DNA of 64,000 nt from Phormidium sp. FACHB-1136 (lineage in GTDB: Bacteria; Cyanobacteriota; Cyanobacteriia; Phormidesmidales; Phormidesmidaceae), in assembly GCF_014697375.1 (NCBI RefSeq), contig NZ_JACJRS010000001.1, positions 124,001 to 188,000 on the forward strand. The letters are read 5' to 3'. Made by a program: the position numbers and the translations under genes. Positions 16,898 through 26,741 of this stretch are shown here, in pieces (the stretch's first letter is position 1; every line of letters begins with the position of its first letter). The notes under the pieces were generated by a model. That model was not told the origin of the DNA. It searched no databases and saw nothing but the letters and a program-made list of their open reading frames with translations.

Positions 16898-17173
16898 GGG
16901 CAGAAAAAATACAAGAACGAAAACTCGACAGCGGTATCAAAAATTTCCCGCAGGAAATCGCTAAGTTTTGTTAATCTATTCCGCAGATAGTAAACTTACG
17001 CCAATCTGAGGGTTGAAACGCCCCCTGAAAACGGTCGTCGGGGTTCAAGGCTGATCCCAGAACGTCGGGTTGCGGGGTAAACTCCTAACAGCGCACGGTA
17101 CTGACAGCACGGGCACAAGGTTAGGGCATCGGGCACCTCAGGCTGCGTCATCATCACCTGTGGACTTTAAAAC

Positions 17174-19474
17174 ATGGCTGTAACCGTTGATCCTGGGCAA
17201 ATTGACCGCATCGTCTGGAACCAGCACCACGATCCCTTTGAGGTGTTAGGCCCGCACATGGTGCAGCAGGACGGCAAAACCGTCTGGGCTGTCCGTGCCT
17301 ATCTGCCCCAGGCCGAGCAAGCTTGGGTGGTGCTGCCGGAGGAGCACAAGGAAGTGCCCATGGAGAGCTTCCACAATCCCCACTTCTTTGAATGCATTTT
17401 GGAAGTGAAGGATTTGGCCAACTACCAGCTCAAATACGTCAGCGGTGGCCATGTCCAAGTCACCTACGATCCCTACGCCTTCAAAACCCGCGCCATTACC
17501 GACTTCGACATTCACCTCTTTGGCGAGGGCAACCACCACCGCATTTACGAAAAACTCGGTGCCCACTACACGGAAGTTGAAGGCGTGACCGGGGTGTACT
17601 TTGCCGTATGGGCACCCAACGCCCGCAACGTTTCTGTCCTAGGCGACTTTAACTATTGGGATGGCCGCAAACACCAGATGCGCCGCCTCTCCAACGGTAT
17701 TTGGGATTTGTTCATCCCCGAACTGGAGGTGGGTGCCCACTATAAATACGAAATCAAAAACTACGATGGCCACATCTACGAGAAGTCTGACCCCTACGGC
17801 TTCCAGCAGGAGACTCGGCCCAAAACGGCCTCCATCGTCACCGACCTCGACAGCTATGCTTGGCAGGATGACGACTGGATGGAGAAGCGGCGTCAAACCG
17901 ATCCGCTAACCCAGCCCGTTTCAATTTATGAGGTTCACCTCGGCTCTTGGCTGCACGAGTCTTCTGCGACCCCGGCCCTGCTGCCCGATGGCACCCCGGA
18001 ACCCGTGGTCACCGTGGCCGAACTCAAGCCCGGTGCGCGGTTTTTGACCTACCGAGAACTGGCGGCGCGGCTGATCCCCTACGTGAAGGAACTGGGCTTC
18101 ACCCACATTGAATTACTCCCGGTGGCCGAGCACCCCTTCGATGGCTCCTGGGGCTACCAGGTCACGGGTTACTACGCCGTTACCTCCCGCTACGGCACCC
18201 CCGAAGACTTCATGTACTTTGTCGATCAGTGCCACGCTAACGGCATTGGGGTGATTGTGGACTGGGTTCCTGGCCACTTCCCCAAGGATGGCCACGGGCT
18301 GGCTTTCTTCGACGGCACCCACCTCTATGAGCACGCCGACCCCCGCAAGGGCGAACACAAGGAATGGGGCACCCTGGTCTTCAACTATGGCCGCAACGAG
18401 GTGCGTAACTTCCTGGTGGCCAACGCCATTTTCTGGTTCGAGAAGTACCACATCGACGGAATTCGGGTGGATGCGGTGGCCTCCATGCTCTACCTCAACT
18501 ACTTCCGCAAGGATGGAGAATGGGTCGCCAACGAGTATGGCGGCTGCGAGCACATCGAAGCCGCAGACTTCCTGCGCCAGGTGAACCATCTGCTGTTCAC
18601 CTACTTCCCCGGTGTGCTTTCCATTGCCGAGGAATCCACCGCTTGGCCGATGGTGTCTTGGCCCACCTACGTCGGTGGTCTGGGCTTTAATCTGAAGTGG
18701 AACATGGGCTGGATGCACGACATGTTGGACTACTTCAACATGGATCCCTGGTTCCGCCAGTTCCACCAAAACAACGTCACCTTCAGCATTTGGTACGCCT
18801 TCACCGAGAACTTCATGCTGGCCCTCTCCCACGATGAGGTTGTCCACGGCAAGAGCAACATGCTGGGCAAAATGCCCGGTGATGAATGGCAGAAGTTCGC
18901 CAACCTGCGCTGCCTCTACACCTACATGTTCACCCACCCCGGCAAAAAGACGCTCTTTATGAGCATGGAATTTGGCCAGTGGAGCGAGTGGAACGTGTGG
19001 GGCGACCTGGAATGGCACCTGCTGCAATACGAGCCGCACCAAAGCCTGAAGCAGTTTATGACCAAGCTCAACGAGTTCTACCGCAGCGAACCCGCCCTAT
19101 TCACCCAAGACTTCGACCAGGCCGGATTTGAGTGGATCGATTGCAGCGACAACCGCCACAGCGTGGTGTCCTTCCTGCGCCGCGACAAGGGCACCGGGGA
19201 CTTTGTGGTGGTGGTGTGTAACTTTACCCCCCAGCCCCACAGCCACTACCGCATCGGCGTTCCCGAAAAGGGCTACTACAAGGAACTCTTCAACAGCGAT
19301 GCCCGCGACTTTGGCGGCAGCAACATGGGCAACCTCGGCGGCAAATGGTCGGATGACTGGGCCTTCCACAACCGCCCCTTCTCGCTAGATCTCACCCTAC
19401 CCCCCCTAGGTGTGATTGTGCTGAAGCTCGACCAGGAAGAAACCCAAAAGGCCCTGGCTGGCACTCAAGAGTAG
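17174..19474 (+). CDS. glgB: 1,4-alpha-glucan branching enzyme
   Basis: A 766-residue GH13 branching enzyme. The N-terminal N1 and CBM48 domains (about 20-230) include [23 protein letters not shown]. The catalytic barrel then carries D433 (IRVDAVAS), E486 (IAEES) and D554 ([10 protein letters not shown]). The C-terminal all-beta domain ends near 755. It introduces alpha-1,6 branches into glycogen in the cytosol. Length and the full N1 domain match cyanobacterial GlgB. The GH57 gene at 21200 is a likely partner in alpha-glucan metabolism. Confidence 0.97.
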   Translation: MAVTVDPGQIDRIVWNQHHDPFEVLGPHMVQQDGKTVWAVRAYLPQAEQAWVVLPEEHKEVPMESFHNPHFFECILEVKDLANYQLKYVSGGHVQVTYDPYAFKTRAITDFDIHLFGEGNHHRIYEKLGAHYTEVEGVTGVYFAVWAPNARNVSVLGDFNYWDGRKHQMRRLSNGIWDLFIPELEVGAHYKYEIKNYDGHIYEKSDPYGFQQETRPKTASIVTDLDSYAWQDDDWMEKRRQTDPLTQPVSIYEVHLGSWLHESSATPALLPDGTPEPVVTVAELKPGARFLTYRELAARLIPYVKELGFTHIELLPVAEHPFDGSWGYQVTGYYAVTSRYGTPEDFMYFVDQCHANGIGVIVDWVPGHFPKDGHGLAFFDGTHLYEHADPRKGEHKEWGTLVFNYGRNEVRNFLVANAIFWFEKYHIDGIRVDAVASMLYLNYFRKDGEWVANEYGGCEHIEAADFLRQVNHLLFTYFPGVLSIAEESTAWPMVSWPTYVGGLGFNLKWNMGWMHDMLDYFNMDPWFRQFHQNNVTFSIWYAFTENFMLALSHDEVVHGKSNMLGKMPGDEWQKFANLRCLYTYMFTHPGKKTLFMSMEFGQWSEWNVWGDLEWHLLQYEPHQSLKQFMTKLNEFYRSEPALFTQDFDQAGFEWIDCSDNRHSVVSFLRRDKGTGDFVVVVCNFTPQPHSHYRIGVPEKGYYKELFNSDARDFGGSNMGNLGGKWSDDWAFHNRPFSLDLTLPPLGVIVLKLDQEETQKALAGTQE

Positions 19475-19525
19475 CCTAGGCCAACCTCAATTCGGGGTAA
19501 GCTCAGTGGCCCGATGCCCCGGAAG

Positions 19526-19616
19526 CCCTCACCCCCCAGCCCCCTCTCCCACGGGGAGAGGGGGAGCTAGACTTTCAAAGTCCCTCTCCCCAAGGGAGAG
19601 GGATTTAGGGTGTAGC
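19526..19616. repeat. CCCTCTCCC/GGGAGAGGG hairpin repeat, intergenic copy
   Basis: Two hairpins of the CCCTCTCCC...GGGAGAGGG type are joined by CTTTCAAAGT and end GGGATTTAGGGTG. The same unit appears, in frame, inside the DUF4350 gene at 40650-40840, and a fragment lies near 62838. Here it lies in the gap after glgB and could act as a terminator-like structure. Confidence 0.7.
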
Positions 19617-19693
19617 TTGCTTCCCGTAAGGGTGGGCCAGCATCGGATGGCGCTAGTTATGATGGCGGTAGATTCGTTGGGGATGCGCCCACT

Positions 19694-20332
19694 ATGTTTG
19701 CGTTGGTTTCGCCCGAAAGCATCCAGTTGCCAGCGGGGGCGGTGGTGCGGTTGCCAGCCACCTGGTCAGAGTATCAGCGCCTGTGTGAACAGAGAGGCGA
19801 TGGCACCCTGCCGCGATTAAAATACCGTCCTGGAGAAGTGCTGCTGATGGCTCCCTTGCCTGTGCACGGGCGCGATGCCAACCTGATCGCCGATATTGTG
19901 AAAGCCCTGCTCGACCATCAGGAACAAGACTACGACGCCTTCACCCCGGTCACGATGACGCTACCCGAAATCAGCGGCCTAGAGCCAGACTACTGCTTTT
20001 ACATTCAGAATTGGCAGGCCATATCGGGCAAAACCCGCATTGATTGGCAGCAAGATCCACCCCCGGATTTAGTGATTGAAGTTGACGTGACCAGCTTTTC
20101 GGATGTGCAGGATTACCTGCCCTTTCGGGTGCCGGAAATCTGGCTCTACAAGCAGCAGCAGCTTTTGATGTATCAGTTTCAGCCAGAGGGCTATCAACGG
20201 GTTAGCCACAGCCAGTTTTTCCCAGACTTTGATCTGCCTGGGATCCTCACCCGCTGTGTGCAAATCGCCTACGACCGCAACTCCAGTGCCGCCATCCGCG
20301 ATCTCAAACAGTGGCTCGTGGCCCAGGGTTAG
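19694..20332 (+). CDS. Uma2-family (DUF820) putative nuclease
   Basis: A 212-residue protein of the Uma2/DUF820 family, a PD-(D/E)xK-fold group greatly expanded in cyanobacteria. Visible pieces are RPGEVLLMAPLP near 45-56, GLEPDYCFYI near 98 and PPDLVIEVDVTS near 124-135; the D and ExD residues of the last two form the nuclease-like core. Substrate and biological role are unknown for the family. No partner gene or toxin-antitoxin context is visible. Confidence 0.82.
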   Translation: MFALVSPESIQLPAGAVVRLPATWSEYQRLCEQRGDGTLPRLKYRPGEVLLMAPLPVHGRDANLIADIVKALLDHQEQDYDAFTPVTMTLPEISGLEPDYCFYIQNWQAISGKTRIDWQQDPPPDLVIEVDVTSFSDVQDYLPFRVPEIWLYKQQQLLMYQFQPEGYQRVSHSQFFPDFDLPGILTRCVQIAYDRNSSAAIRDLKQWLVAQG

Positions 20333-20470
20333 TGAGTTGATGGAGTCCGTCAGTAGGTTGGAGTCTTGCAATGGGAAGACCAATGGAGAGACTGTCTGCA
20401 ATTCTGGTGGCAAGAGCTAGAAATTCTCTAACCTGGGAATGCTAGGGATAGCAATCATGGGGTCTCAGCG

Positions 20471-21022
20471 GTGAATGGAACAGCATTGGGTGCGGCAGTC
20501 CTAACGGTGGTGGCGCTGGTCGTCGGAGGATATCGCGTAGGCGACCGCTCCCTGGCCTTTCGCAGCATCAAACCGGGGGAACCCCTCCCTGGAACCGCTT
20601 ATCGGTATACCTTCCAACTCAAAGAGGTGATGTACCCCGACGGCACCCTCGAAAAAAGTTCGGCGGTCTTTCTCACCAACGATCAGGGCCAAGCCTATCA
20701 ACTCCCTGGCAACTTTGTTTTTCGGGAAAGCCCTGGCGAGTTTATCTGCGATCAATGCGTGGCCTTGCTGCAAGAGGGAGAAGACACCTACGTGGTGACG
20801 CGCTCTCCGGCGGCGGGGAACCCTGGCACCTACGAGCACCGGGTGGTTAACCTCAGTGAACCCGGCCCCGCCCCGGATAGGATCTACCCCAGTTGCGGGG
20901 AGGTCTATCGGCAAGGGGAAGATTTGGTGTTTCCTCACCTAGCCTCCTCCTGTCCCGGCTTGTGGGCCATAGTAACCCCCCAACCCTGGGAATACAGCCA
21001 CGTTCCCCTCAATGGCCCCTAG
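20471..21022 (+). CDS. Hypothetical protein with N-terminal membrane anchor
   Basis: A 183-residue protein with a GTG start and one hydrophobic segment (about 5-20, ALGAAVLTVVALVVGG), so probably anchored with the rest in the periplasm. The body is beta-rich and has a CDQC pair (about residue 94) and further cysteines near the end. I do not recognise a family. ATGs just before it are out of frame, supporting the GTG. Codon use resembles the neighbours. Confidence 0.55.
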   Translation: MNGTALGAAVLTVVALVVGGYRVGDRSLAFRSIKPGEPLPGTAYRYTFQLKEVMYPDGTLEKSSAVFLTNDQGQAYQLPGNFVFRESPGEFICDQCVALLQEGEDTYVVTRSPAAGNPGTYEHRVVNLSEPGPAPDRIYPSCGEVYRQGEDLVFPHLASSCPGLWAIVTPQPWEYSHVPLNGP

Positions 21023-21199
21023 CACCCTAGCGAATCCCTGAGCCAGTCACCACATTACCCGTCACCACCCTGACCAGTAGCCACCATTACAATTCGTGGG
21101 GGTAGATCGGTTCGCCCTAGTAAAGAAGGCCCAACGGGTGCAACACTAAAAGCAGCCTTCAGGCAGGCGCATACCCACCACTGTCCTCACGATTTGCCT

Positions 21200-22705
21200 A
21201 TGACCAGCGCCACGCTACCCTCAACGCCCATCCCGCCCCTTCAGGATGGACTGCCCATTCTTTCCGGCTGGGATGCCGACCTTGACGCCGCCCTCGCCTC
21301 GGATGCGCCCATTTTTCTGCCCCGCACCAACCTGGCGTTGGATCAGGTGTCTGCTGGGTTTGCCATTGCCCTGCATATGCACCAGCCCACCATCCCTGCC
21401 GGGGCTAAGGGGGAGTTGATCAACCACCTGCAATACATGTTTGAGCACCCCTACGAGGGCGACAACCACAACGCTGGCCCCTTTGCCTATTGCTATGCCC
21501 GCCTGGGGGATTTTATTCCTGAGTTGGTGAACCAGGGCTGCAACCCCAGGGTGATGCTCGACTATTCCGGTACGCTGCTGTGGGGCTTGCAGCACATGGG
21601 CCGTCAGGATATTTTGGAAAAACTGCGCCGCCTCGCCTGCGATCCCGCCTACCAGCCCTACGTGGAATGGCTGGGCACCTGCTGGGGCCATGCGGTGGTA
21701 CCTTCCACGCCCATTCCCGATCTAAAGCTGCACATTCGGGCATGGCAACACCATTTCGCGGCGATTTTTGGCCTAGAAGCCCTCAGCCGAGTGCGGGGCT
21801 TTTCGCCGCCGGAGATGCACCTGCCCAACCATCCCGACGTACTCTACGCCTTTGTTAAAACCCTGAAAGACTGCGGCTATCGCTGGCTGTTGGTGCAGGA
21901 ACACACCATCGAAACCCCAGAGGGCCACGGCATCGCCCAGCCCCACTTGCCTCACCGCCTGGTGGCCCGCAATGCCCAGGGAGAAACGGCGGAAATCACG
22001 GTTCTGATCAAAACCCAGGGATCCGACACCAAACTCGTCGCCCAAATGCAGCCCTATTGGGAAGCCAAAACCCTGCGGCCCCAGCCCCTTGGTGCCGCCA
22101 CCGTGCCCCCCTTGGTAACGCAAATTAGCGACGGCGAAAACGGCGGCGTGATGATGAACGAATTCCCCAGCGCCTTCATGCGCTCCTGGCACGAAATGCG
22201 AGACCAGGGCGGCGGACGACGCGGCGTGGTGGCCTTCAACGGCACGGAATATCTGGAACTCTTGGCGGCATCGGGCCTTGGCCCCGAACAATTCCCGGTT
22301 TGTCAGGCGGTGGGGCAGCATCGCCTCTGGCAGAAAATGGGCGATCAAACTGGAACCGAAGCCATGGCAGCGGCGATTCAGGCGCTTCATGCTGAAGATA
22401 ACCGTTTTTCCATGGAGGGCGGTTCCTGGACGAACGACCGTAGTTGGGTACAGGGCTACGAAAACGTCATGGGGCCAATGGAACGCCTCAGCGCCCAGTT
22501 TCACCGCACCATGGCCCGTCAAGCCTCGGCCCCCGACGGCAACGACCCCCTGGAACGTCAGTATCGCTACCGCAACGCCTTACTACACCACCTATTGCTG
22601 CAAACGAGCTGCTTCCGCTACTGGGGCCAAGGGGCCTGGACCCAATACGCCGAGGAAATTTATCAGCGTGGACAGGCCATCCTAACCCACAACTTTTCCT
22701 TGTAG
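21200..22705 (+). CDS. Glycoside hydrolase family 57 protein (alpha-glucan active)
   Basis: A 501-residue protein from the ATG at 21200; an in-frame TTG two codons earlier is less likely. The GH57 signature appears as IALHMHQPTIP at the N-terminus, followed by WGTCWGHAV-like and SPPEMHLPNHPD motifs, the latter in the glutamate-containing region. GH57 includes alpha-amylases, branching enzymes and 4-alpha-glucanotransferases, and the exact activity cannot be set from sequence alone. Proximity to glgB suggests glycogen metabolism. It is cytosolic, without a signal peptide. Confidence 0.85.
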   Translation: MTSATLPSTPIPPLQDGLPILSGWDADLDAALASDAPIFLPRTNLALDQVSAGFAIALHMHQPTIPAGAKGELINHLQYMFEHPYEGDNHNAGPFAYCYARLGDFIPELVNQGCNPRVMLDYSGTLLWGLQHMGRQDILEKLRRLACDPAYQPYVEWLGTCWGHAVVPSTPIPDLKLHIRAWQHHFAAIFGLEALSRVRGFSPPEMHLPNHPDVLYAFVKTLKDCGYRWLLVQEHTIETPEGHGIAQPHLPHRLVARNAQGETAEITVLIKTQGSDTKLVAQMQPYWEAKTLRPQPLGAATVPPLVTQISDGENGGVMMNEFPSAFMRSWHEMRDQGGGRRGVVAFNGTEYLELLAASGLGPEQFPVCQAVGQHRLWQKMGDQTGTEAMAAAIQALHAEDNRFSMEGGSWTNDRSWVQGYENVMGPMERLSAQFHRTMARQASAPDGNDPLERQYRYRNALLHHLLLQTSCFRYWGQGAWTQYAEEIYQRGQAILTHNFSL

Positions 22706-23092
22706 ATTACTCGTCGTAGGACTAAGAGGATCTAGGTTGACATCATTCATCAACGCTTCAGTCTTCCGTAAAATTACGGTCAGAATACCCCGGTATCGCC
22801 AAGGGATAGTTTACAATGCAGTTACCCAAGATTTTTCTTTAGATCTTGTCCTAGACAGCGGCCATCCCTCCGCATCCTAGAATGTCAGATTGGGCTTCAG
22901 GTTGATCGACGATTGTTTTCCGATGGGCTACTGCTCCTGGGCAGATAATCCCATGGAGGCCGCAGTCAGTTCTAAGTGATAGTCCGATCCAAGCGATAGT
23001 TGGTGGTCGTGGTTCCCCTAGCAGCTCAGTTGCGGGGGTTCTGGCTACGTCCCTTTACCGATGTCTTCAGTCCCCACCTGTACTGTCCCCCT
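22706..23092. other. Non-coding gap before the Crp/Fnr regulator
   Basis: A 387-base stretch. A TTGACA-like hexamer lies near 22737. In-frame upstream codons from 23000 could extend the regulator but encode residues unlike the family. No RNA gene or repeat was recognised. Confidence 0.3.
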
Positions 23093-23818
23093 ATGCTGCT
23101 ATCCACCCATACTGATAACGCCCGTCCCTTTCTCACCTGGCAGCGGATTACTGACTGGGCTCAGGAGCACTATCGATCCAGATCCTTCAACAAGGATGAG
23201 CGGATTCCGACCCGCGCCGGATTGCTGTATTTGGTGGAACGGGGATCCGTGCGCCTCGTGGGCACCAGTCAACTGCTGAGCGAAGCGGAGACCGACCTAA
23301 AAAACGATGGTGACGATGAAAGCCTAGGGAACATGGCTCTGGCAGGTAATGAAGAAGCCTTCCTCGGCTTTGTGGGGGCTGGTCAGCCCTTTGAAATTGT
23401 GGCCCAGTCGCCCTTTAGCCTCCAGAGCTTTGCCCATGTGGACAACACCACCGTCATCTGGCTCTACTGGAGCGACCTCGACAACTGGCCCCACTTCCGC
23501 CGCGAAGTGCTCGATGCCTTTCGCTATCAGCACCAGCGCAAACTGCTCTGGCTCAGCACCCTGGGCCAACGCCGCACCATTGATCGACTGCTGGGGTTTG
23601 TCACCCTGCTGATTGAAGAATTTGGCGAACCCTGCGAATCGGGCTATTACCTGCCCTGGGCGCTCACCCACGCTCAGATCGGCAGCGCCATCGGCTCCAC
23701 CCGCGTCACCGTCACCCGACTGATGGGCAAACTGCGCCAGCGCAAACTCATCCATATCTACAAAGACGGTTTAATCGCCATCCCGGCTAACCAAATGACC
23801 TTCCGCCAAGAAGCCTAG
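23093..23818 (+). CDS. Crp/Fnr-family transcriptional regulator
   Basis: A 241-residue regulator from the ATG at 23093. A degenerate cNMP-binding-like beta-barrel (about 10-130) contains LLYLVERGSVRLVG. A long helix follows, then a winged HTH with LTHAQIGSAIGSTRVTVTRLMGKLRQRKLI (about 195-225). The Crp phosphate-binding-cassette residues are not evident, so cAMP binding is doubtful. NtcA is the best-known cyanobacterial member, but the sequence is not close enough to call it that. It is transcribed convergently with rbcR. Confidence 0.75.
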   Translation: MLLSTHTDNARPFLTWQRITDWAQEHYRSRSFNKDERIPTRAGLLYLVERGSVRLVGTSQLLSEAETDLKNDGDDESLGNMALAGNEEAFLGFVGAGQPFEIVAQSPFSLQSFAHVDNTTVIWLYWSDLDNWPHFRREVLDAFRYQHQRKLLWLSTLGQRRTIDRLLGFVTLLIEEFGEPCESGYYLPWALTHAQIGSAIGSTRVTVTRLMGKLRQRKLIHIYKDGLIAIPANQMTFRQEA

Positions 23819-23950
23819 GGCAACGGCTAGAAAGCCCCGGCCTCTGTAGGCAGTAAAAGCAGCCACAGGATTCGCTAGCCTACAACTCCAGGTGATGAGG
23901 GCTGGCATATTGGTGGGCGGCGAGGACATCGAACAAAGGCATCGGGCCGT

Positions 23951-24979
23951 TTAGGGCGAGGGCGGGGAGCTAGCGGCAACGCCATTGCTGTAAAGTTCCC
24001 CTAGGGCCGGGGATTTGCTGCCGTTCTTGTCGCTGTTGATGGCTTTAAAGTTGAGGGGCAGGTTGGTGAACTGGGGCAAAATTTCCTCGGTGAACGCGGC
24101 GGCGGCCTTAGAGCGGTAACGGTTGGGGTTGAAAATCACCGACAGGGTACGATTGACCACCACCGAGTCGATCTTAGCCCGATGCAGAACGCCCATTTGC
24201 AACTCTTTTTCGATGGCGGAATTGGACACAAAGGCCACCCCCAGCCCCGACTGTACGGCGGTTTTAATTGCCTCAATGGAATTGAGCTCCATCTCCACCT
24301 TGAGTCGGCGGGTTTCGATGCCGCAGCGGGTTAGCACCTGATCGATCACCTTGCGGATGGTGGATTGGGAATCGAGGGCAATAAAGTGAAGTTTGTAAAG
24401 ATCCTCCCGCTGGATCACCTCTTGGCTGGCCAGGGGATGATGCATCGGCATAATGAGCGAAAGCTCGTCCTCGGCGTAGGGCACTCGTTCTAACGAGTCT
24501 TGTAATTCGGGAGGAACTTCGCCACCAATAATCGCCAGATCAATCTGCCCATTGGCCACACTCCAGGAGGTACGGCGGGTGGAGTGGACATGGAGTTGCA
24601 CCGCCACATCGGCATACTTTTGGCGAAACAGCCCGATCATCCGGGGCAGCAGGTAGGTGCCTGTGGTTTGGCTAGCCCCGATAATCAGAGTGCCCCCCTG
24701 TAGGTTTTGTAAATCTTCAATCGCCCGACAGGTTTCTTGGCATAGGCTAAGAATACGATCACCGTAGCTGAGCAGCAAATGTCCCGCCTCAGTGAGCTGA
24801 GCCCGTCGTCCGCCGCGATCAAACAGGGGAACATCCAACTGGCGCTCTAGGTTTTGCACCTGAAGGCTGACCGCAGGCTGGGACACGTAGAGACTATCTG
24901 CCGCTCGCTTAAAACTGCCCTCCGCCGCAATGGCTTTGAGGATGCGCAGTTGGTCGAGGGTAAAAGGAAGGTCAGACAT
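23951..24979 (-). CDS. rbcR: LysR-type regulator of RuBisCO genes, RbcR
   Basis: A LysR-type regulator of about 342 residues. Its winged HTH reads [19 protein letters not shown] then [19 protein letters not shown], followed by [20 protein letters not shown] and the substrate-binding domain. This wording closely matches the cyanobacterial and red-plastid RbcR/Ycf30 group. RbcR controls RuBisCO and CO2-concentrating genes, with metabolites as effectors. An alternative ATG at 24985 adds two residues. The C-terminal ~25 residues (after [11 protein letters not shown]) are variable. It lies 10 kb from the rbc operon. Confidence 0.88.
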   Translation of the reverse strand: MSDLPFTLDQLRILKAIAAEGSFKRAADSLYVSQPAVSLQVQNLERQLDVPLFDRGGRRAQLTEAGHLLLSYGDRILSLCQETCRAIEDLQNLQGGTLIIGASQTTGTYLLPRMIGLFRQKYADVAVQLHVHSTRRTSWSVANGQIDLAIIGGEVPPELQDSLERVPYAEDELSLIMPMHHPLASQEVIQREDLYKLHFIALDSQSTIRKVIDQVLTRCGIETRRLKVEMELNSIEAIKTAVQSGLGVAFVSNSAIEKELQMGVLHRAKIDSVVVNRTLSVIFNPNRYRSKAAAAFTEEILPQFTNLPLNFKAINSDKNGSKSPALGELYSNGVAASSPPSP

Positions 24980-25180
24980 GGGCATTAACCCTAACGTCAG
25001 TAGTGCTGGAAAGCCAAGGAACAGAAATGGTCGAGCAGACGGGAGACAGAGATGTATCGATGACTTTATCGATACCCCAGGGTGTCCCCAGGGGATGGCT
25101 GGGGCGATCAGGTTGCCATCCTTAGATTACTTGTTTCGGGACACTCCCAGAAAAAAATTGGCAGGATACCCCCAGGATTT

Positions 25181-26020
25181 ATGAAACGGCAGGTTATTCA
25201 GAACTTCCTGAACTTACCCGGTCTATCGGGCATTGGCCTGATCGACGGGCGCAATCGTCCCTTTTTCTTTGGCCCCGATATCCAGCTCAATACGGGTCAA
25301 CAGGATGCCCTCGCCCAGGGCATTCAACAGGTGATTGAGACGATCCCCGCTGGGTTTGACACCTTCTCCTTTCGCTTTACCCACCAGGTCGTTCATATCT
25401 ATAAGCTCGACCAAGGGCTAATTTTGCTGGTGCTAATGGCCGACCAAATGCCCCTCAAAACCTACCGTTCCGCCATCCACCAACTCACCGCCACCCTAAT
25501 GGAGGATCCCCACAATGTGGTGCCCACCTTTCGCATGTTAGCGGGCTGCGTCACCCTCAGCAGCAGTTCCATGATGCCCGCTGCCCCCAGTGGCGTCCCA
25601 GGGCAGGCCATCCCCACGCTGGCTTGGGAAACCCCAGCCCCAGCCCCAGCCCCAGCCCCAGCCCCAGCCCCAGCCACGGTTAGCATGGCGGATTTAGTGG
25701 CGGCCATGAACCACCTCAGCGAGGGGGCGACGCAGTACCTCGGCAAAATTATTGTGACCAACACCTGGAAACAGGCTCGCCCTGATCATCCCTGGCTGGA
25801 ACAGTTTGAACTCCAAAAGGATGGACATTTCGCCCTGCCTAGCCAGACGAACCCCGCCACGCCCGTGACGCCTGAACAACATCAGTGGGTGCGCGACTGG
25901 GTGAGAGCCTTCATGGTGCGAGGGAGCCGTACCTTTCGCAATTTTCAGGATTTACTGGCCGATGGTCTACTCTCCCCCCATGAGGTGGCCCTGCTGGTGG
26001 GAGACAAGGCCTCCCAATAA
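25181..26020 (+). CDS. Conserved cyanobacterial protein with proline-alanine linker
   Basis: A 279-residue protein from the ATG at 25181, which has an AGGA site; the upstream in-frame extension is rejected. The N-terminal ~110 residues (LPGLSGIGLIDGRNRPFFFG, later QGLILLVLMADQM) look like a roadblock/LC7-type alpha-beta domain. A low-complexity APAPAPAPAPAPAPA linker follows (about 150-165). The C-terminal helical domain is about 100 residues (MADLVAAMNHLSEGATQYLG, WVRDWVRAFMV). I do not know its function. The linker is coded by a pure CCAGCC hexanucleotide repeat. Confidence 0.65.
   Translation: MKRQVIQNFLNLPGLSGIGLIDGRNRPFFFGPDIQLNTGQQDALAQGIQQVIETIPAGFDTFSFRFTHQVVHIYKLDQGLILLVLMADQMPLKTYRSAIHQLTATLMEDPHNVVPTFRMLAGCVTLSSSSMMPAAPSGVPGQAIPTLAWETPAPAPAPAPAPAPATVSMADLVAAMNHLSEGATQYLGKIIVTNTWKQARPDHPWLEQFELQKDGHFALPSQTNPATPVTPEQHQWVRDWVRAFMVRGSRTFRNFQDLLADGLLSPHEVALLVGDKASQ
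25635..25673 (+). repeat. CCAGCC hexanucleotide tandem repeat coding a PA linker
   Basis: More than six perfect CCAGCC units in a row encode alternating Pro and Ala. Perfect short repeats like this can change copy number by slippage, which would alter linker length without a frameshift. Confidence 0.8.
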
Positions 26021-26129
26021 TGCGCCACTTCTCACCTCAAACTAGAACGATTCTGAATCCTTGCAGTATTGTAAAGGAGCCGCCTCTGTAGGTTCTATCG
26101 TTCCCCGTTGCTGGAGTGAAGCAGTTCCC

Positions 26130-26615
26130 ATGGTTAAAACCGTTCGCCTAGAGCCCATCGCCCAAGAGACTTCCATTGAAACCAACAGCAACCTACTCTC
26201 GGTGCTACTCAATAAGGATTTGGATGTCTTAAAGGAATGCGGTGGCCGAGGCATGTGCGCCACCTGTCACATCTACGTGCAGTCAGGCATGGAGGCGCTG
26301 ACCCCCATCAACCGCCGTGAGCAACGCACCCTGGAGGTGATTACCTCCTGCAAGCCCAACTCGCGGCTGGCCTGTCAATCCCGCGTGGTTGGCAATGGGG
26401 TGGTGGTGGAACTTCCTCCTGGTATGTACGTCAACTCCCTCCAGGACATTGAAGCGCTAATTGGCCGTCGGGCCGAGCAAGACCTGCTGCACCCCATTAC
26501 CGGGGAAGTGCTGGTGGAAACGGGCAAGCTGATTACCCGATCTGTCCTCAAGCAACTAGAGGAAACCGCCAGCTTCAAGGTAGGCGAGTTCTTCACCCAA
26601 AGCTCAGACTCCTAG
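26130..26615 (+). CDS. [2Fe-2S] ferredoxin-like protein with C-terminal extension
   Basis: A 161-residue protein from the ATG at 26130. A plant/bacterial-type ferredoxin fold has cluster ligands in ECGGRGMCATCH (three cysteines) and a fourth in LACQSRVV. It then carries a ~65-residue extension beginning PPGMYVNSLQDIEALIGRRA, which ordinary PetF ferredoxins lack. This long form is widespread in cyanobacteria and its redox partner is not established. The longer frame upstream lacks family residues and is rejected. Confidence 0.85.
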   Translation: MVKTVRLEPIAQETSIETNSNLLSVLLNKDLDVLKECGGRGMCATCHIYVQSGMEALTPINRREQRTLEVITSCKPNSRLACQSRVVGNGVVVELPPGMYVNSLQDIEALIGRRAEQDLLHPITGEVLVETGKLITRSVLKQLEETASFKVGEFFTQSSDS

Positions 26616-26741
26616 GCATTGCCCTGGCATCAGGTTGCATTAGATACCAGCTTCCTAGACGCATCTGCTATGGTAAGGCAAAGGCTCTGTTGAGCCGCCC
26701 CGTTGAGCCGCCCCGTTGAGTAGTTCTAACGACCGCCCCCT

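Noticed and set aside
18113-19042. 309-codon open frame antisense to glgB
   Set aside because: It lies wholly inside glgB and has no recognisable domain, ribosome-binding site or context.
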